From Scandinavium sp051650185 (GTDB taxonomy: Bacteria > Pseudomonadota > Gammaproteobacteria > Enterobacterales > Enterobacteriaceae), in the NCBI RefSeq assembly GCF_051650185.1, contig NZ_JBOFIN010000025.1, positions 1 through 35,627 of the forward strand: a stretch of 35,627 nucleotides of DNA. The letters are read 5' to 3'. The number at the start of each line of letters is the position of its first letter. Positions within the stretch are counted from its first letter, which is position 1. The translations under genes were made by a program, and so were the position numbers. Under the pieces are notes generated by a model. That model was not told the DNA's origin, made no database searches, and saw only the letters and a program-made list of their open reading frames with translations. Positions 21,194-29,988 of this stretch are shown here, in pieces.

Positions 21194-24100
21194 TCATTGC
21201 TTTTTATCCCCGCGCGCCTGGCGCAGGACTTCATTGATTTGCGGCTGATCGATAGGACCCGAGATGTGATAGCGCAGAATGGAGACTTTGCTCCACAGCG
21301 GCCCCAGCACTTTGCTGGCGGCGAACACGGCTGCGCCGACAATCGGGTTGATAGCAAAGGCGGTGGCGACGCCAACGGTTGCCGAGATTTCCGGTGCCAC
21401 GATGGCTTCCAGATCCAGCTCGCGGCGCACCAGGTTCACCGACCCTTTCATGCCGATATCGGCTTCAAGACCGTCCACCAGCGTGTCGTCGGTATGCAGC
21501 GTGCCGTCTTTAATCCAGGCGGTACTGCGAATGGAATCGTAATAGAACCCTTCGCTGAAAGTGTCGCTAAAATCGAAGCGCAGCTTGCGTAAGAGAGCAT
21601 CCACACTTAACAGACGTAACAACTGGCCCGCATGACCCGTGCTGATATCGGTGAATTCGCCTTTACCCAGATGGGCTTTCAGAATGCCATTGAGGGAAGC
21701 AACATCTGGCGTCCACGGCTCGTCTCGCCAGTGCAGGTCATAGTCGAAGTCAAATGAAGAGCCTTTCGCCGGAGTCGACACGCCAAAGAAATTCACTGCG
21801 GAATCAATCTTGTCGCCGTGAAGTTTCCCTTTCATCGACGTCCGTTCGCTGCCCGGCACATTGACCCATTCACCGTCCATCGTCAGGCGAGCAAAACCGG
21901 TATCCACCAGACCATTGGCGAGCGATAGCGTGTTGCCTTTAATCGCAAAATCGCCGTCGATACGGCCGTATTTTTGCCCCCACAGCCAGCACTCCGCACA
22001 GCGCAATTGCAGATCAGGCCAGTTCTGGAAGTCGACACGATCTTTCTTAAAGAGATTACTGCCCACCGCGGCACCCGTGGTGGTGGTCGACGACGGGTTG
22101 TAGTAGAGATAGCGAATGGCGGCCTGCCACGGCGAGTGGTCGCGTAAGGTCAGCGACGCATTAATCTCACGCCCCTGAGCATCAATCTGCGTTCCGCCCA
22201 GGACGGGTTGAGAAACGAGGCTGAGGTTATTCCATTTTTGCCCTGCCATGGTCAGCGCAGGGGTACGCAGCGTGACCCGCTCAGGGAAAGCGGCGGCACT
22301 GCCCACGCTATCGGCGGCCCCCTGGCGGAACAAGGCCAGCCATTGGGCACCGTCCATCGGCGGCAGATTCAGCTCTACGCCAGCGGTATCAGGCAACGGC
22401 GGTACGCTACGGCTGTCGGAAGCCCAGATAGCACGGTCCAGCGTAAGTTTCTTATTCAGCAGCCAGCGGCTATTCAGATGATCTTTGGCACCGACATTGC
22501 CGGTCAAATCAAAGCGGGTTAACCCCCCTTCGACGTTTAATTTCACCGGCAGCGGCTCGCCCGCTTTTTTATCGACAGGCGCAGGTAAGCGACTGCTCAC
22601 ATTCTTCAGATCGCCCGTTAAATCGACTTTGTAACTGGCACTGCCTTTGTAGGGCAGCTCAATAGCCACTTTACCTTGCCACGGAATACTGCCGCTGACG
22701 GCATCGTTCACCTGCTTAGGTAAAACACCCATTTTGGTCGGCTGCCAGTTGGCGTCCATGTTCACCGCGACCTGGTAGGCTTTCGGCCCTTCTGTCGTGG
22801 AGAAATCGACTTTTAAAGGCTGATTAAACCAGCTGGCCGTCATTGGCCCACTTTTCAGGTCGCCGTTCTCAAAGCTGAATCCGCCGCTGAGGTTTTTTAA
22901 GGTGCTGTCGAGCGGCTTGATAAACAGACTGTTGTTATTGAGCTTCACATCGCCTTTCGCTAACACCTGAGTGCCGTTCAGCGGGATATCGAGATGTAAG
23001 CGAGCATTCACATCGCCATCAAGCTGAAGCTCATCCAGCGTTGCCCCGAGGGAGTCTTTCAGCGGCGTGTCTTTAAAATACGGGCCGACAGCTTTGCCCG
23101 GGCCGCTGATTTGCGAGTCAATAATCAGTTTCTCTTTCGAGTAATCCGGGATGGCAGCATTGAGGTTGTAAGCGGTCACGCCGCCCAGCGCCACCTTATC
23201 AGCCTGCATCCACAAGCCGTCGTTGAGGAAGTTGAGGTCGATATTCAGGTTGGTCAGCGCAGGCCAGTCAGGCTGGAAAGCAAAGGTCGCGTTATGCAGC
23301 GGCACCCAAACCTGGAACTGGCCTTCGTTATGCTTATACGGGAACAAATGCGGGTTGCCACCGTAGACCAGCGTCGCGTTGTCGGACTGCCCACCTTTGA
23401 TGGCCGAACTGAGATAATCGACCAGCTCTTTGCCCATCAGATTTTCCGGGAAGTAGCGCCAGGCCTGGCTGCCATCGTCAGTGCTGATCCCCGCCAGAAT
23501 ACCCAGCCAGGGTTCATCGCCCTCAGGCTGCAGCCAGCGGAAACCGCCCCGGGCATGCACCGCTTTGGCCTGTACGTCGATATCACGGCCATCCAGCATG
23601 AAGCCTTTGTCATTCTTCACCCAGGACAAATTCGCCACGCCTTTGGCGATTTCAAGCGGTGCACGGAATACCGTCTCATACGGCATTTTGGCATTTTCCA
23701 TGCTGACGAAAACCTGCCCGTTTTCCACGCTGCCTTCGGCGCGCCCGGAGAAGTGTTCAGCCCCCGGCAGCAGCTTCCACTGCTTCCAGCCAAGATTGCT
23801 CCATGCGGCCTGGAAACGGGTCTTTTCGGTCGCCTGAAGAGGAATATCCAGCGCCAGAGAATCAATTTGCCCGGCGGGCTGGGTGGTTTCCCAGATGTCG
23901 CCGAATGAAGGGGAGAGTTTCTCTGCTATTGGCAGCAGCCCGGACAGGCCGCTGAGCTCCAGGTTGCTCGCTCGGATGCGGAGCTCGTCGCTGCGCACAT
24001 TATCCTGGCCGCCCACGTCCTGATCGGGGATCCAGGCCATGGCGAGCGCGCCCTGCGGCCAGCGCTTACCGTCGATAGTGATACGCGTATCCGGCACATG

Positions 24101-24991
24101 GAAGGACCAGCCTGATTTTTCGCGGGATAAGTGGGCTGTCAGATTATCGACCGAAAGGTCGTGCGGGTGTTTATCGCCTTCCCAGCTCGCGCCGCCTTTT
24201 TTCAGCCACACATCCCCACTGGCGATGTCGCCTTTATCGAGCGTCATCCAGCCTTCAAGGCTAAACCGCGCTGAAGTGAGCGCAATGTTGTCCTGCATCC
24301 AGCGGCCCAGCCAGGGTTTAACGTCGATGTCATCCGCCTGAACCCACAAGCGGCCTTCATTCAGCAGACCGTTTTCATCGCGTAAATCCATGCGCACTTT
24401 CATGACGCCGTGCTGCCCGGTGAGGCTTGAGAGGCTTAGTTCCCCTTCAGCGCGGTGACGGTTCCTGCCGTTAAGCCAGGTCAGTTGGGGAATAGCTAAT
24501 TCCGCGCGCTGCCCGGAGAGCGTGAGGAAGCTGAGATGACTATCGCGAAGCGTAAACTGGTCAAACTGACGCAGGAACAGATCGCCGATGCGGTCCGTTT
24601 TCAGCTTGCCGCTACTATCATTATGCTGCAGGGGGGTATTGGTGCGGATTTGCAGCTGCCAGAAGGTCAGTTCGCGGAACTGCCAGCGGAAATGCAGCAG
24701 GCTCTGCCAGATATCGAGCGCCAGGGTGACGCGTTTAATGGAAAGCTGCCCGTCATTTTTCATGCCCGCTTTAATATCGCGAACTTCAAGCGTCGGGCCG
24801 TAGTTTTCCCAGCTGGCTTTAATCTGCGAGGCTTCAACCGGATGACCGGTCGATTCGGCTATCTTTTCGAGCAGCTGCGGACGCCATTTGTCGAGCTGCG
24901 GCAATACGAGACGCAGGCCACTGACCAGTAGCGCGACGATAACAATCAATGTTGCCACCGTGATCAGTAAGATTCCAGGCAAGCGCCTCAC
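21194..24991 (-). CDS. yhdP: YhdP, AsmA-like envelope phospholipid transport protein
   Basis: This 1265-residue giant matches E. coli YhdP (1266 aa). One N-terminal membrane helix (about 5-28) is followed by a very long, beta-rich periplasmic region of the AsmA-like/repeating beta-groove type with a conserved C-terminal AsmA2 domain. With TamB and YdbH it carries phospholipids between inner and outer membranes. The start is GTG at 24991, with AAGGAG 7 bases upstream, 27 bases after the rng stop. It sits at the end of the mre-maf-rng series, linking shape and envelope genes. Confidence 0.95.
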   Translation of the reverse strand: MRRLPGILLITVATLIVIVALLVSGLRLVLPQLDKWRPQLLEKIAESTGHPVEASQIKASWENYGPTLEVRDIKAGMKNDGQLSIKRVTLALDIWQSLLHFRWQFRELTFWQLQIRTNTPLQHNDSSGKLKTDRIGDLFLRQFDQFTLRDSHLSFLTLSGQRAELAIPQLTWLNGRNRHRAEGELSLSSLTGQHGVMKVRMDLRDENGLLNEGRLWVQADDIDVKPWLGRWMQDNIALTSARFSLEGWMTLDKGDIASGDVWLKKGGASWEGDKHPHDLSVDNLTAHLSREKSGWSFHVPDTRITIDGKRWPQGALAMAWIPDQDVGGQDNVRSDELRIRASNLELSGLSGLLPIAEKLSPSFGDIWETTQPAGQIDSLALDIPLQATEKTRFQAAWSNLGWKQWKLLPGAEHFSGRAEGSVENGQVFVSMENAKMPYETVFRAPLEIAKGVANLSWVKNDKGFMLDGRDIDVQAKAVHARGGFRWLQPEGDEPWLGILAGISTDDGSQAWRYFPENLMGKELVDYLSSAIKGGQSDNATLVYGGNPHLFPYKHNEGQFQVWVPLHNATFAFQPDWPALTNLNIDLNFLNDGLWMQADKVALGGVTAYNLNAAIPDYSKEKLIIDSQISGPGKAVGPYFKDTPLKDSLGATLDELQLDGDVNARLHLDIPLNGTQVLAKGDVKLNNNSLFIKPLDSTLKNLSGGFSFENGDLKSGPMTASWFNQPLKVDFSTTEGPKAYQVAVNMDANWQPTKMGVLPKQVNDAVSGSIPWQGKVAIELPYKGSASYKVDLTGDLKNVSSRLPAPVDKKAGEPLPVKLNVEGGLTRFDLTGNVGAKDHLNSRWLLNKKLTLDRAIWASDSRSVPPLPDTAGVELNLPPMDGAQWLALFRQGAADSVGSAAAFPERVTLRTPALTMAGQKWNNLSLVSQPVLGGTQIDAQGREINASLTLRDHSPWQAAIRYLYYNPSSTTTTGAAVGSNLFKKDRVDFQNWPDLQLRCAECWLWGQKYGRIDGDFAIKGNTLSLANGLVDTGFARLTMDGEWVNVPGSERTSMKGKLHGDKIDSAVNFFGVSTPAKGSSFDFDYDLHWRDEPWTPDVASLNGILKAHLGKGEFTDISTGHAGQLLRLLSVDALLRKLRFDFSDTFSEGFYYDSIRSTAWIKDGTLHTDDTLVDGLEADIGMKGSVNLVRRELDLEAIVAPEISATVGVATAFAINPIVGAAVFAASKVLGPLWSKVSILRYHISGPIDQPQINEVLRQARGDKKQ

Positions 24992-25018
24992 GCTTCTCTC
25001 CTTGTCGCAGCCAGCAAA

Positions 25019-26488
25019 CTACATCATCACTACGTCGAATTGTTCCTGATTGTAGAGCGGCTCTATCTGAACTTTCACCTGCTTACCGACGAAAATTTCC
25101 ACTTCGGCCAGTGCATGTGACTCTTCGCCCTTTAAGGTTTCCGCTACTGCGGCAGAAGCATAGACCAGGAAGCGATCGGAGTCATAGGCATGATGCACAC
25201 GAACAATTTCACGCATGATTTCATAGCAGACGGTTTCGACGGTCTTCACAGTCCCCCGCCCGTGGCAGGTAGGGCATTCATTACAGAGGACATGCTCAAC
25301 GCTTTCACGCGTGCGTTTACGGGTCATTTCAACCAGACCCAGCTGTGAAAAACCGTTAATGCTGGTTTTTACGCGGTCTTTGTTCAGGGCCTGCTCCAGC
25401 GAGTGCAGCACCCGGCGACGGTGATCTTCATTGTTCATATCGATGAAGTCGATAATGATGATCCCGCCGAGATTGCGCAGACGAAGCTGGCGGGCGATGG
25501 CCTGAGTCGCTTCGATATTGGTGTTGAAAATGGTGTCGTCGAGATTGCGATGCCCGACAAAGGCGCCAGTGTTGATATCGACCGTCGTCATGGCTTCCGT
25601 CTGATCGATAACCAGATATCCGCCCGATTTGAGTTCAACTTTACGCTCCAGCGCACGCTGAATTTCATTCTCAACATCAAAGAGATCGAAAATAGGCTGA
25701 CGACCGCTGTAATGCTCAAGCTTGCTGGTCATCTCCGGCATATACTCCGCCGTGAACTCCATCAGCGATTCGAAGGTCAGACGGGAGTCTACGCGGATGC
25801 GATCCAGCTGGGCATCCGCAAAATCGCGAAGCACACGCTGGGCAAGCGCTAGCTCGCCGTACATCTGATAACGAGTCTGAGGGCGTTTTTTACGCTCCAT
25901 GACCTTCGTCCATACGCGCTTGAGATAAGCGGCATCGGAGGCCAAATCGTCTTCACACACGCCTTCCGCTGCGGTACGAATAATAAACCCGCCCTGCTCA
26001 TCGCAGTACGCAGAAACCACGTTTTTCAGACGCTCACGCTCGGCTTCGCTTTCAATTCGTTGGGAAACCCCGACGTGAGACGCACCAGGCATGAAGACCA
26101 GGTAACGGGAAGGCAGCGTGATGTCTGTAGTCAGACGCGCGCCTTTGGTGCCCAGCGGATCTTTCACCACCTGCACCATAAGATCCTGGCCCTGACGAAC
26201 CAGTTCTGAAATATCGCGAACGGTGAACTGCTTCTGCTCTTCACCGGCGACACATTCGGTGTGGGGCATGATGTCTGAGGCGTGAAGAAATGCAGCCTTG
26301 TCCAGGCCAATATCTACAAATGCCGCCTGCATGCCGGGAAGGACACGACTCACCCGACCTTTGTAGATATTGCCTACGATCCCACGGCGCGCTTCGCGCT
26401 CGATGTGGATCTCTTGCAGAATACCGCCATCAATGTAAGCCACGCGGGTTTCCGAGGGCGTTACGTTCACTAATAATTCAGCCGTCAT
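25019..26488 (-). CDS. rng: RNase G, endoribonuclease
   Basis: This 489-residue enzyme matches E. coli RNase G in length and nearly all residues. An S1 RNA-binding domain (about 38-125) precedes the RNase E/G catalytic domain with Asp304 and Asp347 (metal ligands in TTVDINTG and IIIIDFID) and a CPTCHGRG zinc-link motif (about 404-411). It matures the 16S rRNA 5' end and decays some mRNAs. I chose the ATG at 26488 (MTAELLV) with AAGGGA upstream; an in-frame start at 26506 lies inside maf. It overlaps maf by 11 bases. Confidence 0.97.
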   Translation of the reverse strand: MTAELLVNVTPSETRVAYIDGGILQEIHIEREARRGIVGNIYKGRVSRVLPGMQAAFVDIGLDKAAFLHASDIMPHTECVAGEEQKQFTVRDISELVRQGQDLMVQVVKDPLGTKGARLTTDITLPSRYLVFMPGASHVGVSQRIESEAERERLKNVVSAYCDEQGGFIIRTAAEGVCEDDLASDAAYLKRVWTKVMERKKRPQTRYQMYGELALAQRVLRDFADAQLDRIRVDSRLTFESLMEFTAEYMPEMTSKLEHYSGRQPIFDLFDVENEIQRALERKVELKSGGYLVIDQTEAMTTVDINTGAFVGHRNLDDTIFNTNIEATQAIARQLRLRNLGGIIIIDFIDMNNEDHRRRVLHSLEQALNKDRVKTSINGFSQLGLVEMTRKRTRESVEHVLCNECPTCHGRGTVKTVETVCYEIMREIVRVHHAYDSDRFLVYASAAVAETLKGEESHALAEVEIFVGKQVKVQIEPLYNQEQFDVVMM

Positions 26489-27071
26489 GTTTATCCCTTT
26501 GCTCACGCAGTGAGTTAAAATTACTCAGCAACTCATACGTTTCCACCAGCGGTAAGCCGACTACGCCGTGGTAACTGCCATTTATCTTCCTGACAAAACA
26601 GCCACCCAACCCTTGAATACCGTATGCACCTGCCTTATCCATCGGTTCGCCACTGGCGATGTACCCGACGATATCGTCTTCTGACAATACTCTGAACGTC
26701 ACTTCCGTGGTCACCAGACAATCGATAGTTTGCAGGCGATCGGCCAGTGCCACTGCGGTCAGCACCTGATGCGTTTGCCCGGAAAGCTGGCGCAGCATGG
26801 TGGCGGCATGTTCGGCATCGCGAGGCTTTTCCTGCACTTCGCCGTTGAGCACCACGATGGTGTCTGAGCCAAGTACGGGCAAATCTTTCGCAGCGAGCGT
26901 TACACCCGCCTGTGCTTTTTCACGCGCCAGGCGGGCAACGTAATGCTGAGCGCTTTCCTGCGGCTTACGCTGCTCTTCAATGCCGGGCAGCAGACGTTCG
27001 AAACGCACACCTAACTGGGTCAACAGCTCCTGACGACGCGGCGAGCCGGAAGCAAGATAAAGCATTGTCAT
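26478..27071 (-). CDS. yhdE: Maf-family nucleotide pyrophosphatase (dTTP/UTP type)
   Basis: This 197-residue house-cleaning enzyme matches E. coli YhdE, which hydrolyses dTTP, UTP and modified derivatives to monophosphates. Conserved Maf features are ASGSPRR (7-13, including Arg12), the catalytic Asp70 (LGSDTIV) and Lys82-Pro-Arg (EKPRD). It lies 8 bases after mreD and overlaps rng, so it is part of the same transcription unit. Confidence 0.95.
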   Translation of the reverse strand: MTMLYLASGSPRRQELLTQLGVRFERLLPGIEEQRKPQESAQHYVARLAREKAQAGVTLAAKDLPVLGSDTIVVLNGEVQEKPRDAEHAATMLRQLSGQTHQVLTAVALADRLQTIDCLVTTEVTFRVLSEDDIVGYIASGEPMDKAGAYGIQGLGGCFVRKINGSYHGVVGLPLVETYELLSNFNSLREQRDKHDG

Positions 27072-27079
27072 AGAAACCT

Positions 27080-27568
27080 TTATTGTACAGCGAATTGCTG
27101 ACGTATCTTGCGCATCAGCAAGAATATCCAGGGCCAGAGTACACCGTTAACCACGCTACTCCAGAACACTTCCGGTCGGAAAGAGACGTTGATCACTAAA
27201 AATTCTGACCAGAAAACAACGATATCCACCGCAAGGGACAGCATCATGACGACCAGCGCCTGTTGCCAGAGCGCGAGGTTGCGAAACAACTGGTATTTCA
27301 GTGCAACCAGATAGGCAATGATGCTGAGGGACAATGCGCGGACGCCCAGCGTGGAACCGCTAATCAGATCCAGTATGGCACCCATAATGAAACCTGTGCC
27401 AACATTGACCCGATGGGGTAACGCTAAGATCCAGTAGAGCAGAATGAGCAGAACCCAGTTCGGCCGGTAGACCAGGAGATCGTCCGGCCAGGGCATGACC
27501 TGTAACAAGAGGGCGACCAGAAACGACAGCCAGATAACCCAGCGACCCTGGCTTCTATAGCTTGCCAC
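27080..27568 (-). CDS. mreD: MreD, rod-shape membrane protein
   Basis: This 162-residue integral membrane protein matches E. coli MreD, with about five or six helices. It works with MreB, MreC, RodA and PBP2 in the elongasome. The start is a GTG that shares its first G with the mreC stop (TAGTG), implying translational coupling. Confidence 0.96.
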   Translation of the reverse strand: MASYRSQGRWVIWLSFLVALLLQVMPWPDDLLVYRPNWVLLILLYWILALPHRVNVGTGFIMGAILDLISGSTLGVRALSLSIIAYLVALKYQLFRNLALWQQALVVMMLSLAVDIVVFWSEFLVINVSFRPEVFWSSVVNGVLWPWIFLLMRKIRQQFAVQ

Positions 27569-28581
27569 TACTGCCCTCCTGAAGAAGGCGGAACAGGTGC
27601 GGCGGCAGGTGCAGGCTGAGTAATACCTGTTGCTGGCGGCGGTACAGGTGCTGGCGGCCCCATCGAATCGGCGGCTGGCAACACTTGTGGCATCATCTGC
27701 ATCAGACGTTCATTGGCCACGCGATGCACTTCTTCTGGCGTCATTGGGTTCGCACCATTACGGTCCGCTCCCCACAACAGCAGCAGATAGCGCAGACGCT
27801 GGAGGCCCGCAGTCGGACGCGCCTGAATCACGGTGTAAGCACGCTGAGTGTCGAGTTTCACAGAGGAAACCACGGCAACAGGATAACCTTCAGGGAAACG
27901 GCCACCCAATCCTGATGTCACCAGCACATCACCCACGCGAATATCGGTATTGGCGGGCAGATGTTCCAGTTGCAGATCGTCGGTACACCCGTTACCGGCA
28001 GCGATAACGCGAATGTCATTACGCAGTACCTGAATCGGCAGCGCATGGGTAGCATCGCAAATCAGCAACACGCGGCTGGTCAATTTGGCGACCGCAACCA
28101 CCTGGCCAACCACGCCTTTATCGCTGATCACAGGCTGACCTTCGTAGACGCCATTGACGCTACCTTTGTCGATAACCACCTGATCGCTGTAAGGGTCGTT
28201 CACCGTTGAGATCACCTGAGTGACCATCTTCTGCTCGTCCTGACGCAGCGGAGAACCCAGCAGTTCACGCAGACGGGCGTTTTCCTGCTTGTACTGGCCC
28301 ATCATCAGCAAATCACTGTTTTTCAGCAGCAGTTCCTGGCGCAACGCACGGTTTTCCAGCTCAAGCTGGTCACGGGAAGCCAAAGTCTGCGAGATGCCGT
28401 CCAGTAATTCACGGGGACCGTTGGAAATAAAGTAGAAAGGGCTAACGGCGGTATCCATGTACGTTCGGATTTGACTGAACGTACCGAGGCGGCTGTCGGC
28501 AATAATCACGCCGAGCGCCACCAGCACCGCCAGGATAAGGCGAATCTGTAGCGACGGGCCACGGCTAAAAATGGGCTTCAT
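27568..28581 (-). CDS. mreC: MreC, rod-shape determining periplasmic protein
   Basis: This 337-residue single-pass protein has a membrane helix (about 12-28), a coiled coil (about 68-108) and the two-barrel MreC core (about 110-275) that activates PBP2. The Pro/Ala-rich C-terminal tail is about 30 residues shorter than in E. coli MreC (367 aa); tails of this kind vary. It follows mreB by 69 bases. Confidence 0.95.
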   Translation of the reverse strand: MKPIFSRGPSLQIRLILAVLVALGVIIADSRLGTFSQIRTYMDTAVSPFYFISNGPRELLDGISQTLASRDQLELENRALRQELLLKNSDLLMMGQYKQENARLRELLGSPLRQDEQKMVTQVISTVNDPYSDQVVIDKGSVNGVYEGQPVISDKGVVGQVVAVAKLTSRVLLICDATHALPIQVLRNDIRVIAAGNGCTDDLQLEHLPANTDIRVGDVLVTSGLGGRFPEGYPVAVVSSVKLDTQRAYTVIQARPTAGLQRLRYLLLLWGADRNGANPMTPEEVHRVANERLMQMMPQVLPAADSMGPPAPVPPPATGITQPAPAAAPVPPSSGGQ

Positions 28582-28650
28582 AGGCTATGCGTATTCTCGT
28601 GTCAGTGAAATCAAAGGGCAGCAAAACCGCTGCCCCAGACTTCAGGCTGA

Positions 28651-29694
28651 CTACTCTTCGCTAAACAAGTCGCCGCCGTGCATGTCGATCATTTCCAGTG
28701 CCTTGCCGCCGCCACGGGCAACACAGGTCAGTGGATCTTCTGCAACTACGACAGGAATTCCTGTCTCTTCCATTAACAGGCGGTCGAGGTTACGCAGCAG
28801 CGCACCACCACCGGTCAGCACCATGCCGCGCTCGGAGATATCGGAAGCCAGTTCTGGCGGGCACTGTTCCAGTGCAACCATCACCGCGCTGACGATACCG
28901 GTCAGCGGTTCCTGCAGGGCTTCGAGGATTTCATTGGAGTTCAGGGTGAAGCCACGTGGCACACCTTCAGCCAGGTTACGGCCGCGAACTTCAATTTCAC
29001 GCACTTCGTCACCCGGGTAGGCAGAACCGATTTCGTGCTTGATACGCTCAGCAGTCGCTTCACCGATAAGAGAACCGTAGTTACGACGAACATAATTAAT
29101 GATGGCTTCGTCGAAACGGTCACCACCGATACGTACGGAGGAGGAATACACTACGCCGTTCAGGGAGATAACCGCGACTTCAGTGGTACCACCACCGATA
29201 TCGACAACCATAGAACCGGTTGCTTCAGACACCGGCAGACCTGCACCGATTGCTGCCGCCATCGGCTCTTCAATCAGGAACACTTCACGAGCGCCTGCGC
29301 CCTGAGCGGATTCACGAATGGCACGACGTTCAACCTGCGTTGCGCCAACCGGCACACACACCAGTACGCGCGGGCTTGGACGCATGAAGCTGTTGCTGTG
29401 AACCTGCTTGATGAAGTGCTGCAGCATCTTCTCAGTCACGAAGAAGTCGGCGATAACGCCGTCTTTCATTGGACGGATAGCCGCGATGTTGCCAGGCGTA
29501 CGACCCAGCATCTGCTTCGCTTCATGACCGACGGCAGCCACACTTTTCGGTGAACCGGCACGATCCTGGCGAATGGCCACAACGGAAGGCTCATTCAGTA
29601 CGATGCCTTGTCCTTTTACGTAAATCAGGGTATTCGCAGTACCCAGGTCAATGGACAGGTCATTGGAAAACATGCCACGAAATTTTTTCAACAT
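28651..29694 (-). CDS. mreB: MreB, actin-like cell-shape protein
   Basis: This 347-residue bacterial actin is essentially the same as E. coli MreB. The phosphate-1 loop DLGTANT (16-22), the phosphate-2 motif VVDIGGGTTEVAV and the adenosine motif LTGGGALL are intact, and the N-terminal MLKKFRGMFSND is the membrane-binding amphipathic part. It organises the elongasome. I chose the ATG at 29694; an in-frame start at 29730 would add 12 residues absent from the family. The ribosome site is distant and weak (AGGA). Confidence 0.97.
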   Translation of the reverse strand: MLKKFRGMFSNDLSIDLGTANTLIYVKGQGIVLNEPSVVAIRQDRAGSPKSVAAVGHEAKQMLGRTPGNIAAIRPMKDGVIADFFVTEKMLQHFIKQVHSNSFMRPSPRVLVCVPVGATQVERRAIRESAQGAGAREVFLIEEPMAAAIGAGLPVSEATGSMVVDIGGGTTEVAVISLNGVVYSSSVRIGGDRFDEAIINYVRRNYGSLIGEATAERIKHEIGSAYPGDEVREIEVRGRNLAEGVPRGFTLNSNEILEALQEPLTGIVSAVMVALEQCPPELASDISERGMVLTGGGALLRNLDRLLMEETGIPVVVAEDPLTCVARGGGKALEMIDMHGGDLFSEE

Positions 29695-29739
29695 ACTAAG
29701 GGATAATCCTGAAAGCTGGGGCGGAAACAAAATCCGCTT

Positions 29740-29768
29740 ACTTTACCAACCACACGCAGCAGCGACAA
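29740..29768 (-). promoter_or_regulatory. Probable mreB promoter
   Basis: On the minus strand TTGTCG (29768-29763) and TAAAGT (29745-29740) are spaced by 17 bases, 46 bases before the mreB ATG. A 6-bp stem hairpin (29832-29846, CCTGAC/GTCAGG) lies further upstream. No clear csrD terminator is visible in 29695-29988. Confidence 0.5.
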
Positions 29769-29988
29769 GGCGCAAAAATCATCTGCTACGGTGAAAATTA
29801 GTGCAGTTCGTTTCCTTTGTTACAATTTCGACCTGACAGCGTCAGGACCGCAGCACTCCTCGCCTGCATTGTAACCTTTCAAAGGACGATCACTGGCTTG
29901 TTGTCTGTAACATTTCGGCGGGCAGTCATGCACACCCCCGGGAGAAACAGCGCGCGTTATTCTACGTGAAAACACAGCAAACGGCAGA

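Noticed and set aside
23111..23908. 265-codon + strand frame inside yhdP
   Set aside because: It lies wholly within a conserved full-length yhdP, with no promoter or family features.
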